From the NCBI GenBank assembly GCA_007132365.1, contig SLOS01000187.1, positions 1 to 12,639 on the forward strand: a stretch of DNA of 12,639 nt, in the 5' to 3' direction. Positions 1 to 7,139 of this stretch are shown one piece after another. Under the pieces are notes generated by a model that was not told the DNA's origin, did not search any database, and saw only the letters and a list, made by a program, of their open reading frames with translations. Position numbers and translations under genes: made by a program. Numbering within the stretch: the first letter of the stretch is position 1; every line of letters begins with the position of its first letter. The DNA comes from Bacteroidales bacterium. Lineage in GTDB: Bacteria; Bacteroidota; Bacteroidia; Bacteroidales; PUMT01.

Positions 1-4
1 AAAA

Positions 5-733
5 TCAATCAAATACCAGGTAGGGGGAAAGCCTGGTGAGATCCTGCCGGGTGAATGAGTCGGACTCTAACAGGTCCTCAGCATTTTTCAGCCCGCCACT
101 GCGGCGCAACCGGAAAATCTCCGAGACCTGCCCGTAATCAAGATAAGGATGCCTGAGCAGGGTACTGAAGTCGTCCGCCAGGGGCCGGAGCCTGTTAATA
201 AGGGTCGTATCAGCATAAACAAATGGCTCTGTATCTTCGAACCTTACCTCGTCCATACCGTAGACCTCGAGCAGCTGCGCAACATTGTGGTAACCGCCAA
301 GGATTTCCCTGTACCTGACTATCCTGCGAGAAAAAACCGGTCCGATGCCCCTTATTCTCATAAGCCCGGTTGTGTCGGCACTGTTGATTTCAATCCTGTT
401 ATCCCGCACCGGCTGATCGATGCTTTCCAGACCCGGCCCCTGATCATACCTGCCCTTCCGGGTATCGCCCCCTCCTGCTGCACTATCAGCGGGCATTTTT
501 CCGGTACCCGTCACACCACTGCTGTCCGGTCCGTGCCCTCCATTTTCCGGCAAACCGTAAAACGCTCTTATCTCTTTTATAAAATCCGGGTCAGCCTGGT
601 ATTCCCGTGGCCCTTTCAGGGCATTATAGATATACGGGAAAACAAATACAAGCACCATGAGCGCTGCAAGTACCAGTGTCCCGTTCCTTTCACCACGGGT
701 GAAGAAGAAATAATCAACCAGAAACCTGCGCAT
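5..733 (-). CDS. Membrane-anchored helix-hairpin-helix (ComEA-like) protein
   Basis: A 242-residue protein with one N-terminal membrane helix (about residues 18-37) after a basic, aromatic start (MRRFLVDYFFFTRGER). A polar Gly/Asp/Ser-rich linker (about 60-112) follows, then two helix-hairpin-helix units. The first, about 115-175, has the core INSADTTGLMRIRGIGP, the usual ComEA-type INxA-ALxxLPGIG pattern. The second is about 180-240. HhH units bind DNA backbone without sequence preference, and ComEA proteins bind incoming DNA during uptake. Short membrane-anchored HhH proteins are common in Bacteroidota and mostly unstudied, so a role in DNA uptake is inference. The stop codon at 5-7 is inside the window, so the gene is complete. 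It lies 176 bp after the symporter gene with no clear terminator between them, so it may have its own promoter or be read through. Confidence 0.85.
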   Translation of the reverse strand: MRRFLVDYFFFTRGERNGTLVLAALMVLVFVFPYIYNALKGPREYQADPDFIKEIRAFYGLPENGGHGPDSSGVTGTGKMPADSAAGGGDTRKGRYDQGPGLESIDQPVRDNRIEINSADTTGLMRIRGIGPVFSRRIVRYREILGGYHNVAQLLEVYGMDEVRFEDTEPFVYADTTLINRLRPLADDFSTLLRHPYLDYGQVSEIFRLRRSGGLKNAEDLLESDSFTRQDLTRLSPYLVFD

Positions 734-740
734 TACTTTA

Positions 741-757
741 AGAGATTTAATTTCTCT
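741..757. repeat. Short inverted repeat in the leader of the HhH gene
   Basis: Arms AGAGA and TCTCT (5 bp) flank a 7-base AT-only spacer, ending 8 bases before the HhH start codon at 733. It could form a weak hairpin near the translation start, or be chance in AT-rich sequence. No convincing TAnnTTTG promoter is visible nearby; the closest match on the minus strand is TATATTTA at about 770-777, which has no properly spaced TTG. Confidence 0.3.
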
Positions 758-883
758 ATATTAAGTTAATAAATATAACTGATACAAGCAAGTTAAGATG
801 GAATTCCCTTTCGGGGAAAAAAATGCCAGTAATCTGCAGGATATTCCGGCAGGGATATTTCAAAGCGGAACCGGCCCGGAGGT

Positions 884-903
884 GCGGGAAAAAATAAACC
901 CGC
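884..903 (-). terminator. Weak hairpin just after the AGCS symporter gene
   Basis: GCGGG and CCCGC (5 bp) pair around a 10-base loop. Read on the minus strand, the loop is U-rich (TTTATTTTTT). The hairpin begins 7 bases after the symporter stop codon (910-912). The U run is in the loop, not after the stem, so this is not a canonical intrinsic terminator. It is listed only as the best candidate 3' end for the symporter transcript. Confidence 0.25.
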
Positions 904-909
904 GGGAAC

Positions 910-2394
910 TTATTTATAAGGCCTTATCTCCCCTGTTTTACGGCGCTCAAAATAAGATATGAGGTCTTTTTTCACCTCGGGGGCCAGAATAATCAGTCCC
1001 GCGATATTGGGAAAGGCAAGGCTCAGTATCATCATGTCCGAAAAATCAATTACCGAGCCAAGGTTGGAAGAAGATCCCACCACAATGAAGAAGAGAAAAA
1101 GCATTTGAAAAAACACGGCAGCCACCCTTTTGCTCCCGAAAATCCTGAAAGACAGCTTCCCGAAAAGGAAATCAAACCCCTTCAGTCCGTAATACGACCA
1201 TGATATCATTGTTGAAAAGGCAAAAAGCATAATTGCCAGTCCCAGTAAATAAGGAAACCAGCTGAAAACGGCAGCAAAAGCAGCGGAGGTCAGGGGGGCC
1301 CCCTCCAGCCCGTCAGGGTTCTCGTACATACCGGTAAAGATGATCACCATGGCAGTCATGGTGCATATGATAACGGTGTCGATAAATGGCTCAAGCAATG
1401 CAACCAGTCCCTCGCTCACCGGCTCCTCCGTTTTTGCAGCCGAATGGGCTATGGATGCTGAGCCAAGGCCTGCTTCATTGGAAAATGCCCCGCGCTGAAA
1501 CCCGGTAATCAGCACCCCTATGATTCCGCCCTTCAATGCAGGGGCAGAGAAAGCACCATTCAGGATCAGTAAAAATACCTGACCGACATTGCCTATGTTC
1601 ATGATGATGATGACCATGGCAGTACCCACGTACAGGATGGCCATAAAGGGGACGATCCTGGAAGTCACCCTGGCTATGCTTTTGATACCGCCGATAATAA
1701 CAATGCCAACAAAAAATGCCATCATCAGGCCAAATACAAAACCCATCCTCTCAAAAGACGGGAACAGGTATACAAGCTGCGAAAAAGCCTGGTTGGACTG
1801 AAACATATTGCCACCGCCCCATGAGGCAACAACCAGCATTATGGCAAAGAGGACTGATAATATCTTACCCGTTAATTTCAGATTCCTGCGGGCCAGGGCA
1901 TCCCTGAGATAATACATCGGTCCCCCGCTCACCTCCCCGTGTTCGTCAATGACCCGGTATTTCATTCCGAGAGTACATTCGGTAAATTTAAGAGACATGC
2001 CGAAAAACCCTGCAAGTATCATCCAGAATGTAGCACCGGGACCGCCAATAGTCATCGCTATAGCAACACCGGCTATATTGCCAAGTCCAACCGTGGCGGA
2101 CAGGGCAGTGGCAAGCGCCTGGAACCTGGATACCTCGCCCCGGTCACCGGGCTTGTCATACCGGCCACTTAACAGTCCCACTGCATGCCGGAACCCCCTG
2201 ATATTTATTAACCCCATCCTTATGGTAAAGTATCCGCCTCCGAAAATTAGCCACAGGACCACCAGGGGAACCCTGGCACCGATGTCAAATCCCATGGCAA
2301 CAAGGGGGTCCCAGAAAAGCACGGCAGAAAGCATATCAACGAGAGGTTCAAACCAGGCGTTGATCTTTTCGGCAGTGGTGAGGGGTGAAGTCAT
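910..2394 (-). CDS. Alanine/glycine:cation symporter, AGCS family
   Basis: A 494-residue inner-membrane transporter expected to import alanine or glycine with Na+ (AGCS/AlsT family, a LeuT-like fold). Its length is at the upper end of the usual range. Family hallmarks are visible in order: the cytoplasmic QALATALSATVGLGNIAGVA stretch at about 92-111, GGPGATFWM at 117-125, the HGEVSGGPMYYL loop at 152-163, and FQRGAFSNEAGLGSASIAHS at 299-318, the most conserved stretch of the family. About ten to eleven hydrophobic helices can be counted. It starts 27 bp after the upstream sodium symporter gene on the same strand with no room for a strong promoter, so the two are very likely one transcript. 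Substrate specificity cannot be read from sequence; alanine or glycine is the family default. Confidence 0.95.
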   Translation of the reverse strand: MTSPLTTAEKINAWFEPLVDMLSAVLFWDPLVAMGFDIGARVPLVVLWLIFGGGYFTIRMGLINIRGFRHAVGLLSGRYDKPGDRGEVSRFQALATALSATVGLGNIAGVAIAMTIGGPGATFWMILAGFFGMSLKFTECTLGMKYRVIDEHGEVSGGPMYYLRDALARRNLKLTGKILSVLFAIMLVVASWGGGNMFQSNQAFSQLVYLFPSFERMGFVFGLMMAFFVGIVIIGGIKSIARVTSRIVPFMAILYVGTAMVIIIMNIGNVGQVFLLILNGAFSAPALKGGIIGVLITGFQRGAFSNEAGLGSASIAHSAAKTEEPVSEGLVALLEPFIDTVIICTMTAMVIIFTGMYENPDGLEGAPLTSAAFAAVFSWFPYLLGLAIMLFAFSTMISWSYYGLKGFDFLFGKLSFRIFGSKRVAAVFFQMLFLFFIVVGSSSNLGSVIDFSDMMILSLAFPNIAGLIILAPEVKKDLISYFERRKTGEIRPYK

Positions 2395-2421
2395 TACAGG
2401 TTAAGGGGATTACCATTTATG

Positions 2422-3786
2422 TCATATTCGCAGAAGTCCAAGGCCATAGATAAATACCAGGGCAATGGCAAATGGTGCTACAAATTTTACCAGGAACATA
2501 AAAACAGGAAAATAACCCAGCTTCATCTCCCCCTCATTTGATATCTCACGGCGTGATGGTCCCGAACCAAGGTACCAGCCGACAAACATTACTATGAAGA
2601 ACCCTCCGAGGGGCAAAAGGAGATTGGAAGCAGTGAAGTCCATCAGGTCGAAAAACACCATACCAAGGATGCTCACCTCCGACATCACCCCGAATGACAG
2701 TGTGCAGAAAACACCGAGAACCGATATCATAACCGCTGCCAGTACCGTAGCCCTTTTCCTGGTCAGACCAAGCTCCTCAACAAAATATGCCACTACCACC
2801 TCCAGCACCGAAATGGACGATGTCAGGGCAGCAACGGCAAGCAGCACAAAAAATATAAGGGCAAAAAAGTACCCGCCGGGCATCTGCTGGAAAATATTGG
2901 GAAGGGTTATAAACACCAGTCCGGGTCCCTCACCCGGATCAATTCCAAATGCGAACACGGCGGGAAATATTGCCACACCTGCCATAATTGCAATAATTGT
3001 ATCGGCAGCCGACACCTGAATGACGGTACCGGACAGGTTATCATTTTTCCCTATATAGGATCCGTAGGTAATCAGTGTGCCCATACCCAGGCTGAGTGAA
3101 AAGAAAGCCTGTCCCAGTGCACTAAGGACTGCATCTGCAGAAAGTGCAGAAAAATCAGGCCGGAAAAGAAAAACCAGGCCATCACGGGCTCCGGGCAATG
3201 TAACGGAACGTATGCACAAAATGACTATCATTATTACCAGCAGGGGCATAAGCACCTTGGTATATTGCTCTATGCCTCTCTTGATCCCGGCTGCAACTAT
3301 CCATGCAGTCAGAGCCATAAACAAGAGCTGCCAGAACAGAGGCCGCCAGGTACCCGATATGAAACTGCCAAACATCAGGTTAAGCTCAGCCTCATCCCTT
3401 CCCGCGAAAGCGTTGGTAACCGATTTGGTGATATATTCCAGGGTCCATCCGGCCACGGCGCTGTAAAACGAAAGTATAAGGAACGCAGCGGCCACCCCCA
3501 TTACCCCTACCAGGTACCATGGAGTTCCCGGGCCAAGCTTTTTGAACGAGCCAATAGCATTGCGCTGGGCTCTCCGGCCAATGGAAAATTCTGAGAGCAT
3601 AACCGGCAAACCAATTGCCACAATAAAAATCAGGTAAACAACAAGGAAGGCTCCCCCTCCGTTCTGACCTGCCACATAGGGAAATTTCCATATGTTACCC
3701 AGCCCCACGGCTGATCCTGCTGCTGCAGCGATAATCCCGAACTTGCTCCCAAAACTGTCGCGCGGGGTGAAATCTGAATGGTTCAT
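2422..3786 (-). CDS. Neurotransmitter:sodium symporter (NSS, LeuT-like)
   Basis: A 454-residue inner-membrane transporter of the NSS family (relatives LeuT, MhsT, Tyt1), which import amino acids or related amines with Na+. TM1 carries the signature GSAVGLGNIWKFPYVAGQNG at about 24-43, including the unwound region that contacts Na+ and substrate. TM6 is GQAFFSLSLGMGTLITYGSY at about 225-244. TM8 carries ALTSSIS at about 320-326, where the Ser/Thr pair that coordinates Na2 in LeuT is present. The protein is shorter than LeuT (about 510-520), which fits the 11-helix bacterial subgroup (inference). It leads a two-gene unit with the AGCS symporter 27 bp downstream and has a candidate promoter at 3824-3855. 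The substrate is unknown; hydrophobic or aromatic amino acids are usual for bacterial members. Confidence 0.95.
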   Translation of the reverse strand: MNHSDFTPRDSFGSKFGIIAAAAGSAVGLGNIWKFPYVAGQNGGGAFLVVYLIFIVAIGLPVMLSEFSIGRRAQRNAIGSFKKLGPGTPWYLVGVMGVAAAFLILSFYSAVAGWTLEYITKSVTNAFAGRDEAELNLMFGSFISGTWRPLFWQLLFMALTAWIVAAGIKRGIEQYTKVLMPLLVIMIVILCIRSVTLPGARDGLVFLFRPDFSALSADAVLSALGQAFFSLSLGMGTLITYGSYIGKNDNLSGTVIQVSAADTIIAIMAGVAIFPAVFAFGIDPGEGPGLVFITLPNIFQQMPGGYFFALIFFVLLAVAALTSSISVLEVVVAYFVEELGLTRKRATVLAAVMISVLGVFCTLSFGVMSEVSILGMVFFDLMDFTASNLLLPLGGFFIVMFVGWYLGSGPSRREISNEGEMKLGYFPVFMFLVKFVAPFAIALVFIYGLGLLRI

Positions 3787-3823
3787 GTATACTTAATGAT
3801 TAGGGTTTATCATAAAAGAGCAG

Positions 3824-3855
3824 CAAGATTATAATTTTTGATGGTTTATACAAAA
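3824..3855 (-). promoter_or_regulatory. Candidate Bacteroidota promoter for the symporter pair
   Basis: On the minus strand a -33 element TTTTG (3851-3855) is followed by exactly 19 bases and a -7 element TAATCTTG (3824-3831), one mismatch from TAnnTTTG. Transcription would start near 3816, giving a leader of about 30 bases before the ATG at 3786. This suggests the symporter pair is transcribed separately from tamL, whose stop is at 3865. Confidence 0.5.
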
Positions 3856-3863
3856 TATAAATC
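3843..3863. repeat. AT-rich inverted repeat centred on the -33 box
   Basis: TTTATA (3845-3850) and TATAAA (3856-3861) are perfect arms around CAAAA. A G-T wobble and a G-C pair extend them to 8 positions per arm. The centre is the candidate -33 element of the symporter promoter, so a protein bound here would block transcription. It could be an operator, or chance in AT-rich DNA. Confidence 0.3.
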
Positions 3864-3864
3864 A

Positions 3865-6198
3865 CTAAAAGGGATAGCCTATGCCGATGTTGAAAGCGAC
3901 ATCATCAGTAAAAGTAAATCTCCGGTTTAACGGTATCCACCTTTTCTCTAAGGGTTCGGCAGGATCGCGAAGTTTAAGCCCCATATCAAAGCGGAAGATA
4001 AAGAAAGAAAAGTCAAATCTGAGGCCAAATCCCGTACCCACGGCAATGTCCTGGTAAAAACTGCCAGGTCGGAACAGGGCACCCTCCCTCTTGTCATTAT
4101 CATCTATTGCCCATATGTTTCCCGCATCCAGAAACAGGGCACCTTCCATCAGCCAGAAAAGTTTAAAACGGTACTCCAGGTTAGCCTCCAGCTTAATATC
4201 GGCGGTCCTGTTGGGAAAGGATCTGTCGGTGGCTTCATGAAAAGAACCCGGTCCCAGCGACCGAACCTGCCAGGCACGGATACTGTTGGCACCACCGGCA
4301 AAATATTTCTTTTCAAATGGTAGTGCAGTGGAGTTGCCATAAGGCAGTCCGAAACCTGCAAAAATCCTGTAAACCAAAGAATTATCGCCATACAGCATCC
4401 TGTAATACCTTAAGTCAATATCCGTTTTGAAATACTGGGCAAACTCAGTACCGAACAAACGGTAATAGCCATCCTTTTTGGGACGGTCAGTCTGACGGCT
4501 TACCGCTGCAAGTATATTCCCGGCGGTTTCGGCATTAAAGCGGAAATAGACAAAATCACTCGTCCGCCTTATATCCTGGTTATTAAAGATAAAAGTGTAA
4601 TTGGTTTCTGAAACCATATGGTCCCTGAAGCTGGCCTCCAGGTTATAATAGTTGATTATAGAATCAAACAGGGGAGTGGAAAAGGGCAGCCTTACCAGGT
4701 TAAGCTCGATGGGGCTTATTGTATGTGTTGTATATTGAGAGCCGCGCCAGCTGTACCCGAACCTGGCATTTGCAATTGTCCGGGTATAATCGGGCCTTAA
4801 CTGGTAATTATAGGCCATTGAGATATTGGTTCGGGGATTGTACTGACGGACAAAACTGATTGACCGCATAGGGAGTAAAAACCGGGGAAACTGGATCACG
4901 GCCTCGGCACCATATTCATACGTGTTCCTGAACGACCTTGAATAATATTCGCTCATAGTTTCTACCGATCCTTTCACCCTGAAATCGAATATCTCACCTC
5001 CTCCGAAAAAGTTGCGGTGCTGGTACGATATATTCCCTCCAAACCCAAAGTCGCCGCTGGAGTTGGTGCCTTCCAGCTCTACGGTATAGGACTGCATGTT
5101 AAAGGGTGTAAGCTGTATCCAGGCATCAAGCAAACGAAAATCAGAAGTATCAGATACCGGTTCCTGTGATTCTGAAAACCTGAGGTTGACAAGACGGTAA
5201 AGGCGTAAGTCAAAAAAATGCCGGTAAGTACGGTCGACATTCTCCTTCCGGTATATCTCTCCGGGCAGAACAAAATTTGATTGTGCGAGGACGCGGGGGT
5301 TTACCGGCATCTCATCCCTGTAAAGGAAATACATATCACGGAAGACCATGGTGTCCAGGTCACGGTAATACTCATCCCTGCGATCGATTGCCTGACGGGG
5401 ATTGTGCGAGGGCAATATGTAGACATTCCCTATCCTGTACCTCTCATGAGGCAGTAACATAAAATCACCATCTTCCAGTCTTTTCCTGAACCTGCTTATC
5501 CCGATGGTAATATCGACACTCATATTACCGATGGTGGTGTCAGCATTGAAATAGACATGTTCCCTGGAAAAATTGAAATATCCCCGGTTGTTAAGATATT
5601 CCTCAATACGTATGCGCTCATTCTGAAGTATGTCAACATCAAATATTATTCCCGGTTTGATGAGGGAATTGGCGGTATCTGCAAGGATTAACCCTTTCAG
5701 TCCCTGATCCTCGAAATTATAGCCGACAGAGGCTAAATGGTAGGGCTCCCGGGGCTCGACAATATATGTGACACTGGCACGTTTTCTGCGAAGCCTGGCA
5801 ACATCTTCCACCCCGGCTTTATAATACCCTTTGTTCCTGAGATGTTGCTCAATCTGCACAGATGACCTGTCTGTGACAAAAGGATCGTATATAACCGGAT
5901 CCTCACCTATACGCCTCAGCCAGTTGTGAGGCCATCCTTCTTTTTCAGGGTTGGCAATATTATGAAGCCAGAGGTGAAACCTGAGACCAAGTATTCTTTT
6001 ATTGGGTTTCTGCCTTACAAAGGCTCTCAGCTCATCCCGGTCAATATCATTGGAGGGGGCTTCTATCCTGTAGCGGTCAAGAAGATGGCTGCCTTCGGGG
6101 ATATGACGGGCCGGCCGGCAGGAAAACATTCCACCAGCAATAAATATCAGTGCATAGATAATTGGATTGCACTTACTATTTAATAATTTTAGCTGCAA
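3865..6198 (-). CDS. tamL: TamL-type outer-membrane lipoprotein (BamA/TamA superfamily)
   Basis: An outer-membrane beta-barrel lipoprotein, the Bacteroidota counterpart of TamA, thought to work with inner-membrane TamB in envelope assembly. With the TTG start at 6196-6198 it is 777 residues long and begins MQLKLLNSKCN, then a hydrophobic core and GGMFSC, making Cys27 the likely lipidated residue. Next comes the family-typical segment RHIPEGSHLLDRYRIE. POTRA-like repeats fill roughly residues 40-350 and a 16-stranded barrel the rest. GGANSIRAWQVRSLGPGS (about 636-653) matches the conserved L6 loop, with IRAW in place of VRGF. The C-terminus (NIGIGYPF) ends in Phe like a BAM beta-signal. The frame stays open to a TTG at 6264, but a near-perfect promoter lies inside that extension and no ATG precedes the signal peptide, so I prefer 6198. 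The partner tamB is not in the window. Confidence 0.85.
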   Translation of the reverse strand: MQLKLLNSKCNPIIYALIFIAGGMFSCRPARHIPEGSHLLDRYRIEAPSNDIDRDELRAFVRQKPNKRILGLRFHLWLHNIANPEKEGWPHNWLRRIGEDPVIYDPFVTDRSSVQIEQHLRNKGYYKAGVEDVARLRRKRASVTYIVEPREPYHLASVGYNFEDQGLKGLILADTANSLIKPGIIFDVDILQNERIRIEEYLNNRGYFNFSREHVYFNADTTIGNMSVDITIGISRFRKRLEDGDFMLLPHERYRIGNVYILPSHNPRQAIDRRDEYYRDLDTMVFRDMYFLYRDEMPVNPRVLAQSNFVLPGEIYRKENVDRTYRHFFDLRLYRLVNLRFSESQEPVSDTSDFRLLDAWIQLTPFNMQSYTVELEGTNSSGDFGFGGNISYQHRNFFGGGEIFDFRVKGSVETMSEYYSRSFRNTYEYGAEAVIQFPRFLLPMRSISFVRQYNPRTNISMAYNYQLRPDYTRTIANARFGYSWRGSQYTTHTISPIELNLVRLPFSTPLFDSIINYYNLEASFRDHMVSETNYTFIFNNQDIRRTSDFVYFRFNAETAGNILAAVSRQTDRPKKDGYYRLFGTEFAQYFKTDIDLRYYRMLYGDNSLVYRIFAGFGLPYGNSTALPFEKKYFAGGANSIRAWQVRSLGPGSFHEATDRSFPNRTADIKLEANLEYRFKLFWLMEGALFLDAGNIWAIDDNDKREGALFRPGSFYQDIAVGTGFGLRFDFSFFIFRFDMGLKLRDPAEPLEKRWIPLNRRFTFTDDVAFNIGIGYPF

Positions 6199-6235
6199 CT
6201 TTTTGAAATACAGAATGACTTGTTTACATTGCCGG

Positions 6236-6264
6236 CAAATATAAGGAATTAATAAATCACACAA
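6236..6264 (-). promoter_or_regulatory. Promoter of tamL (TTG-N18-TATATTTG)
   Basis: On the minus strand, TTG at 6262-6264 is followed by 18 bases and TATATTTG at 6236-6243, a perfect match to the Bacteroidota -7 consensus TAnnTTTG. Transcription should start near 6228-6230, about 30 bases before the TTG chosen as the tamL start. This is the best promoter match in the window. The opposite strand may hold a weaker promoter for the methyltransferase gene: TTTG at 6202-6205, 19 bases, then TACATTGC at 6225-6232, which has two mismatches. Confidence 0.6.
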
Positions 6265-6269
6265 TTATC

Positions 6270-7067
6270 ATGCCCGGAATAAACAAAATTAAATTTATCA
6301 ACTCCTTAAAGCAAAAAAAAAACCGTCAGCAGCACAGGCTTTTCATAATTGAAGGGGAAAAGATGGTAGATGAGTTGATGGATAGCAACTTTGACATTCA
6401 TTCGGTTTATGCCATTAAAAATTGGATTATGGAGCGGGGGCTGGCACCAGGTAAGGTAATACGGGCCAACGCACAGAAGTTCCCTCTTTATGAAATAAAG
6501 GAACCGGATCTTGGCCGGATAAGCAGCCTCACAACACCCAACAAAGTACTTGCACTTGCCCGTATACCCTCCTGCACGCTTGAGGGTTACAGTCCGGGAA
6601 GATCACTTACCCTTATGCTGGATAAGGTACAGGATCCCGGTAACCTGGGTACGCTGATAAGGTCGGCGGACTGGTTCGGGGTGGATAACATTATCCTTTC
6701 AGAGGATTCGGCAGAAGCCACCAACCCCAAAGTAGTGCAGTCCACCATGGGATCCATTTTGCGTGTCAGGTTCCATTACCTTGACCTGCAATCTTTTCTG
6801 AAATCGTCTGGGATGGAAGGAATTCCTGTAATCGGTGCCTTTACGGGAGCGCCCTCTGTCTATTCGGTATGCCTTTCGGACTACGGAGTAATTGTCCTGG
6901 GCAATGAGTCGCAGGGCATCTCCCCGGAAATTGAAAAATTTGTAACTCAAAGGATAAGCATTCCCTCCTTCCATAAGGGCAGCAGCGGGCCCGAATCTCT
7001 TAATGTTGCCGTTTCCGGAAGTATAATTCTTTCGGAATTCAGAAGGAATAACATTAAAGGGCCCTGA
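6270..7067 (+). CDS. SpoU/TrmH-family RNA 2'-O-methyltransferase
   Basis: A 265-residue SPOUT-class enzyme expected to methylate a ribose 2'-OH in rRNA or tRNA using S-adenosylmethionine. The N-terminal part (about 1-105) is the RNA-binding domain of RlmB/TsnR-like members, with the conserved RLFIIEGEKMVDEL at 23-36. The catalytic knot domain has all three motifs: motif 1 LDKVQDPGNLGTLIRSADWFG (about 117-137, with Asn125 and Arg131), motif 2 IVLGNESQGIS (208-218) and motif 3 IPSFHKGSSGPESLNVAVSG (231-250). The architecture matches RlmB or TsnR relatives, but the modified nucleotide cannot be assigned. It is divergent from tamL and convergent with the porT-like gene. Codons 15-18 contain ten consecutive A residues (6313-6322), a possible slippage site. 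Confidence 0.92.
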   Translation: MPGINKIKFINSLKQKKNRQQHRLFIIEGEKMVDELMDSNFDIHSVYAIKNWIMERGLAPGKVIRANAQKFPLYEIKEPDLGRISSLTTPNKVLALARIPSCTLEGYSPGRSLTLMLDKVQDPGNLGTLIRSADWFGVDNIILSEDSAEATNPKVVQSTMGSILRVRFHYLDLQSFLKSSGMEGIPVIGAFTGAPSVYSVCLSDYGVIVLGNESQGISPEIEKFVTQRISIPSFHKGSSGPESLNVAVSGSIILSEFRRNNIKGP

Positions 7068-7079
7068 TTCCGGCAGAGG

Positions 7080-7139
7080 GGTGTTACTCCCCAAAAAACG
7101 GTGTAGCTTCCCAAAGGCCGGTATTGCCTCTCAAATGAT
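7080..7139. repeat. Three degenerate 20-bp tandem units between convergent genes
   Basis: Three abutting units, 7080-7099, 7100-7119 and 7120-7139, share the pattern GGTRTWRCYYCYCAAA at their first 16 positions. By eye, pairwise identity is 14/20, 13/20 and 12/20. They fill almost the whole gap between the methyltransferase stop (7067) and the first base of the minus-strand porT-like gene's stop codon (7139-7141). No canonical U-tailed hairpin is present. GGGG and CCCC at 7077-7080 and 7088-7091 could pair, but the flanking run is A6 on the plus strand, so this is not a terminator in either direction. Confidence 0.45.

Noticed and set aside
149..769. A 206-codon open frame on the plus strand opposite the HhH gene
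   Set aside because: It overlaps the HhH gene almost completely. That gene has a membrane helix and clear helix-hairpin-helix motifs, and this frame has none.
804..818. Hairpin TTCCC/GGGAA next to a 7-base A run, considered as a terminator
   Set aside because: The A run follows the stem on the plus strand, so on the minus strand the T run comes before the stem. Neither orientation gives a stem followed by U residues.
6199..6264. Upstream extension of tamL by 22 codons to the TTG at 6264
   Set aside because: It would place the best promoter of the window inside the gene and put a non-signal-like stretch ahead of the lipoprotein signal peptide.
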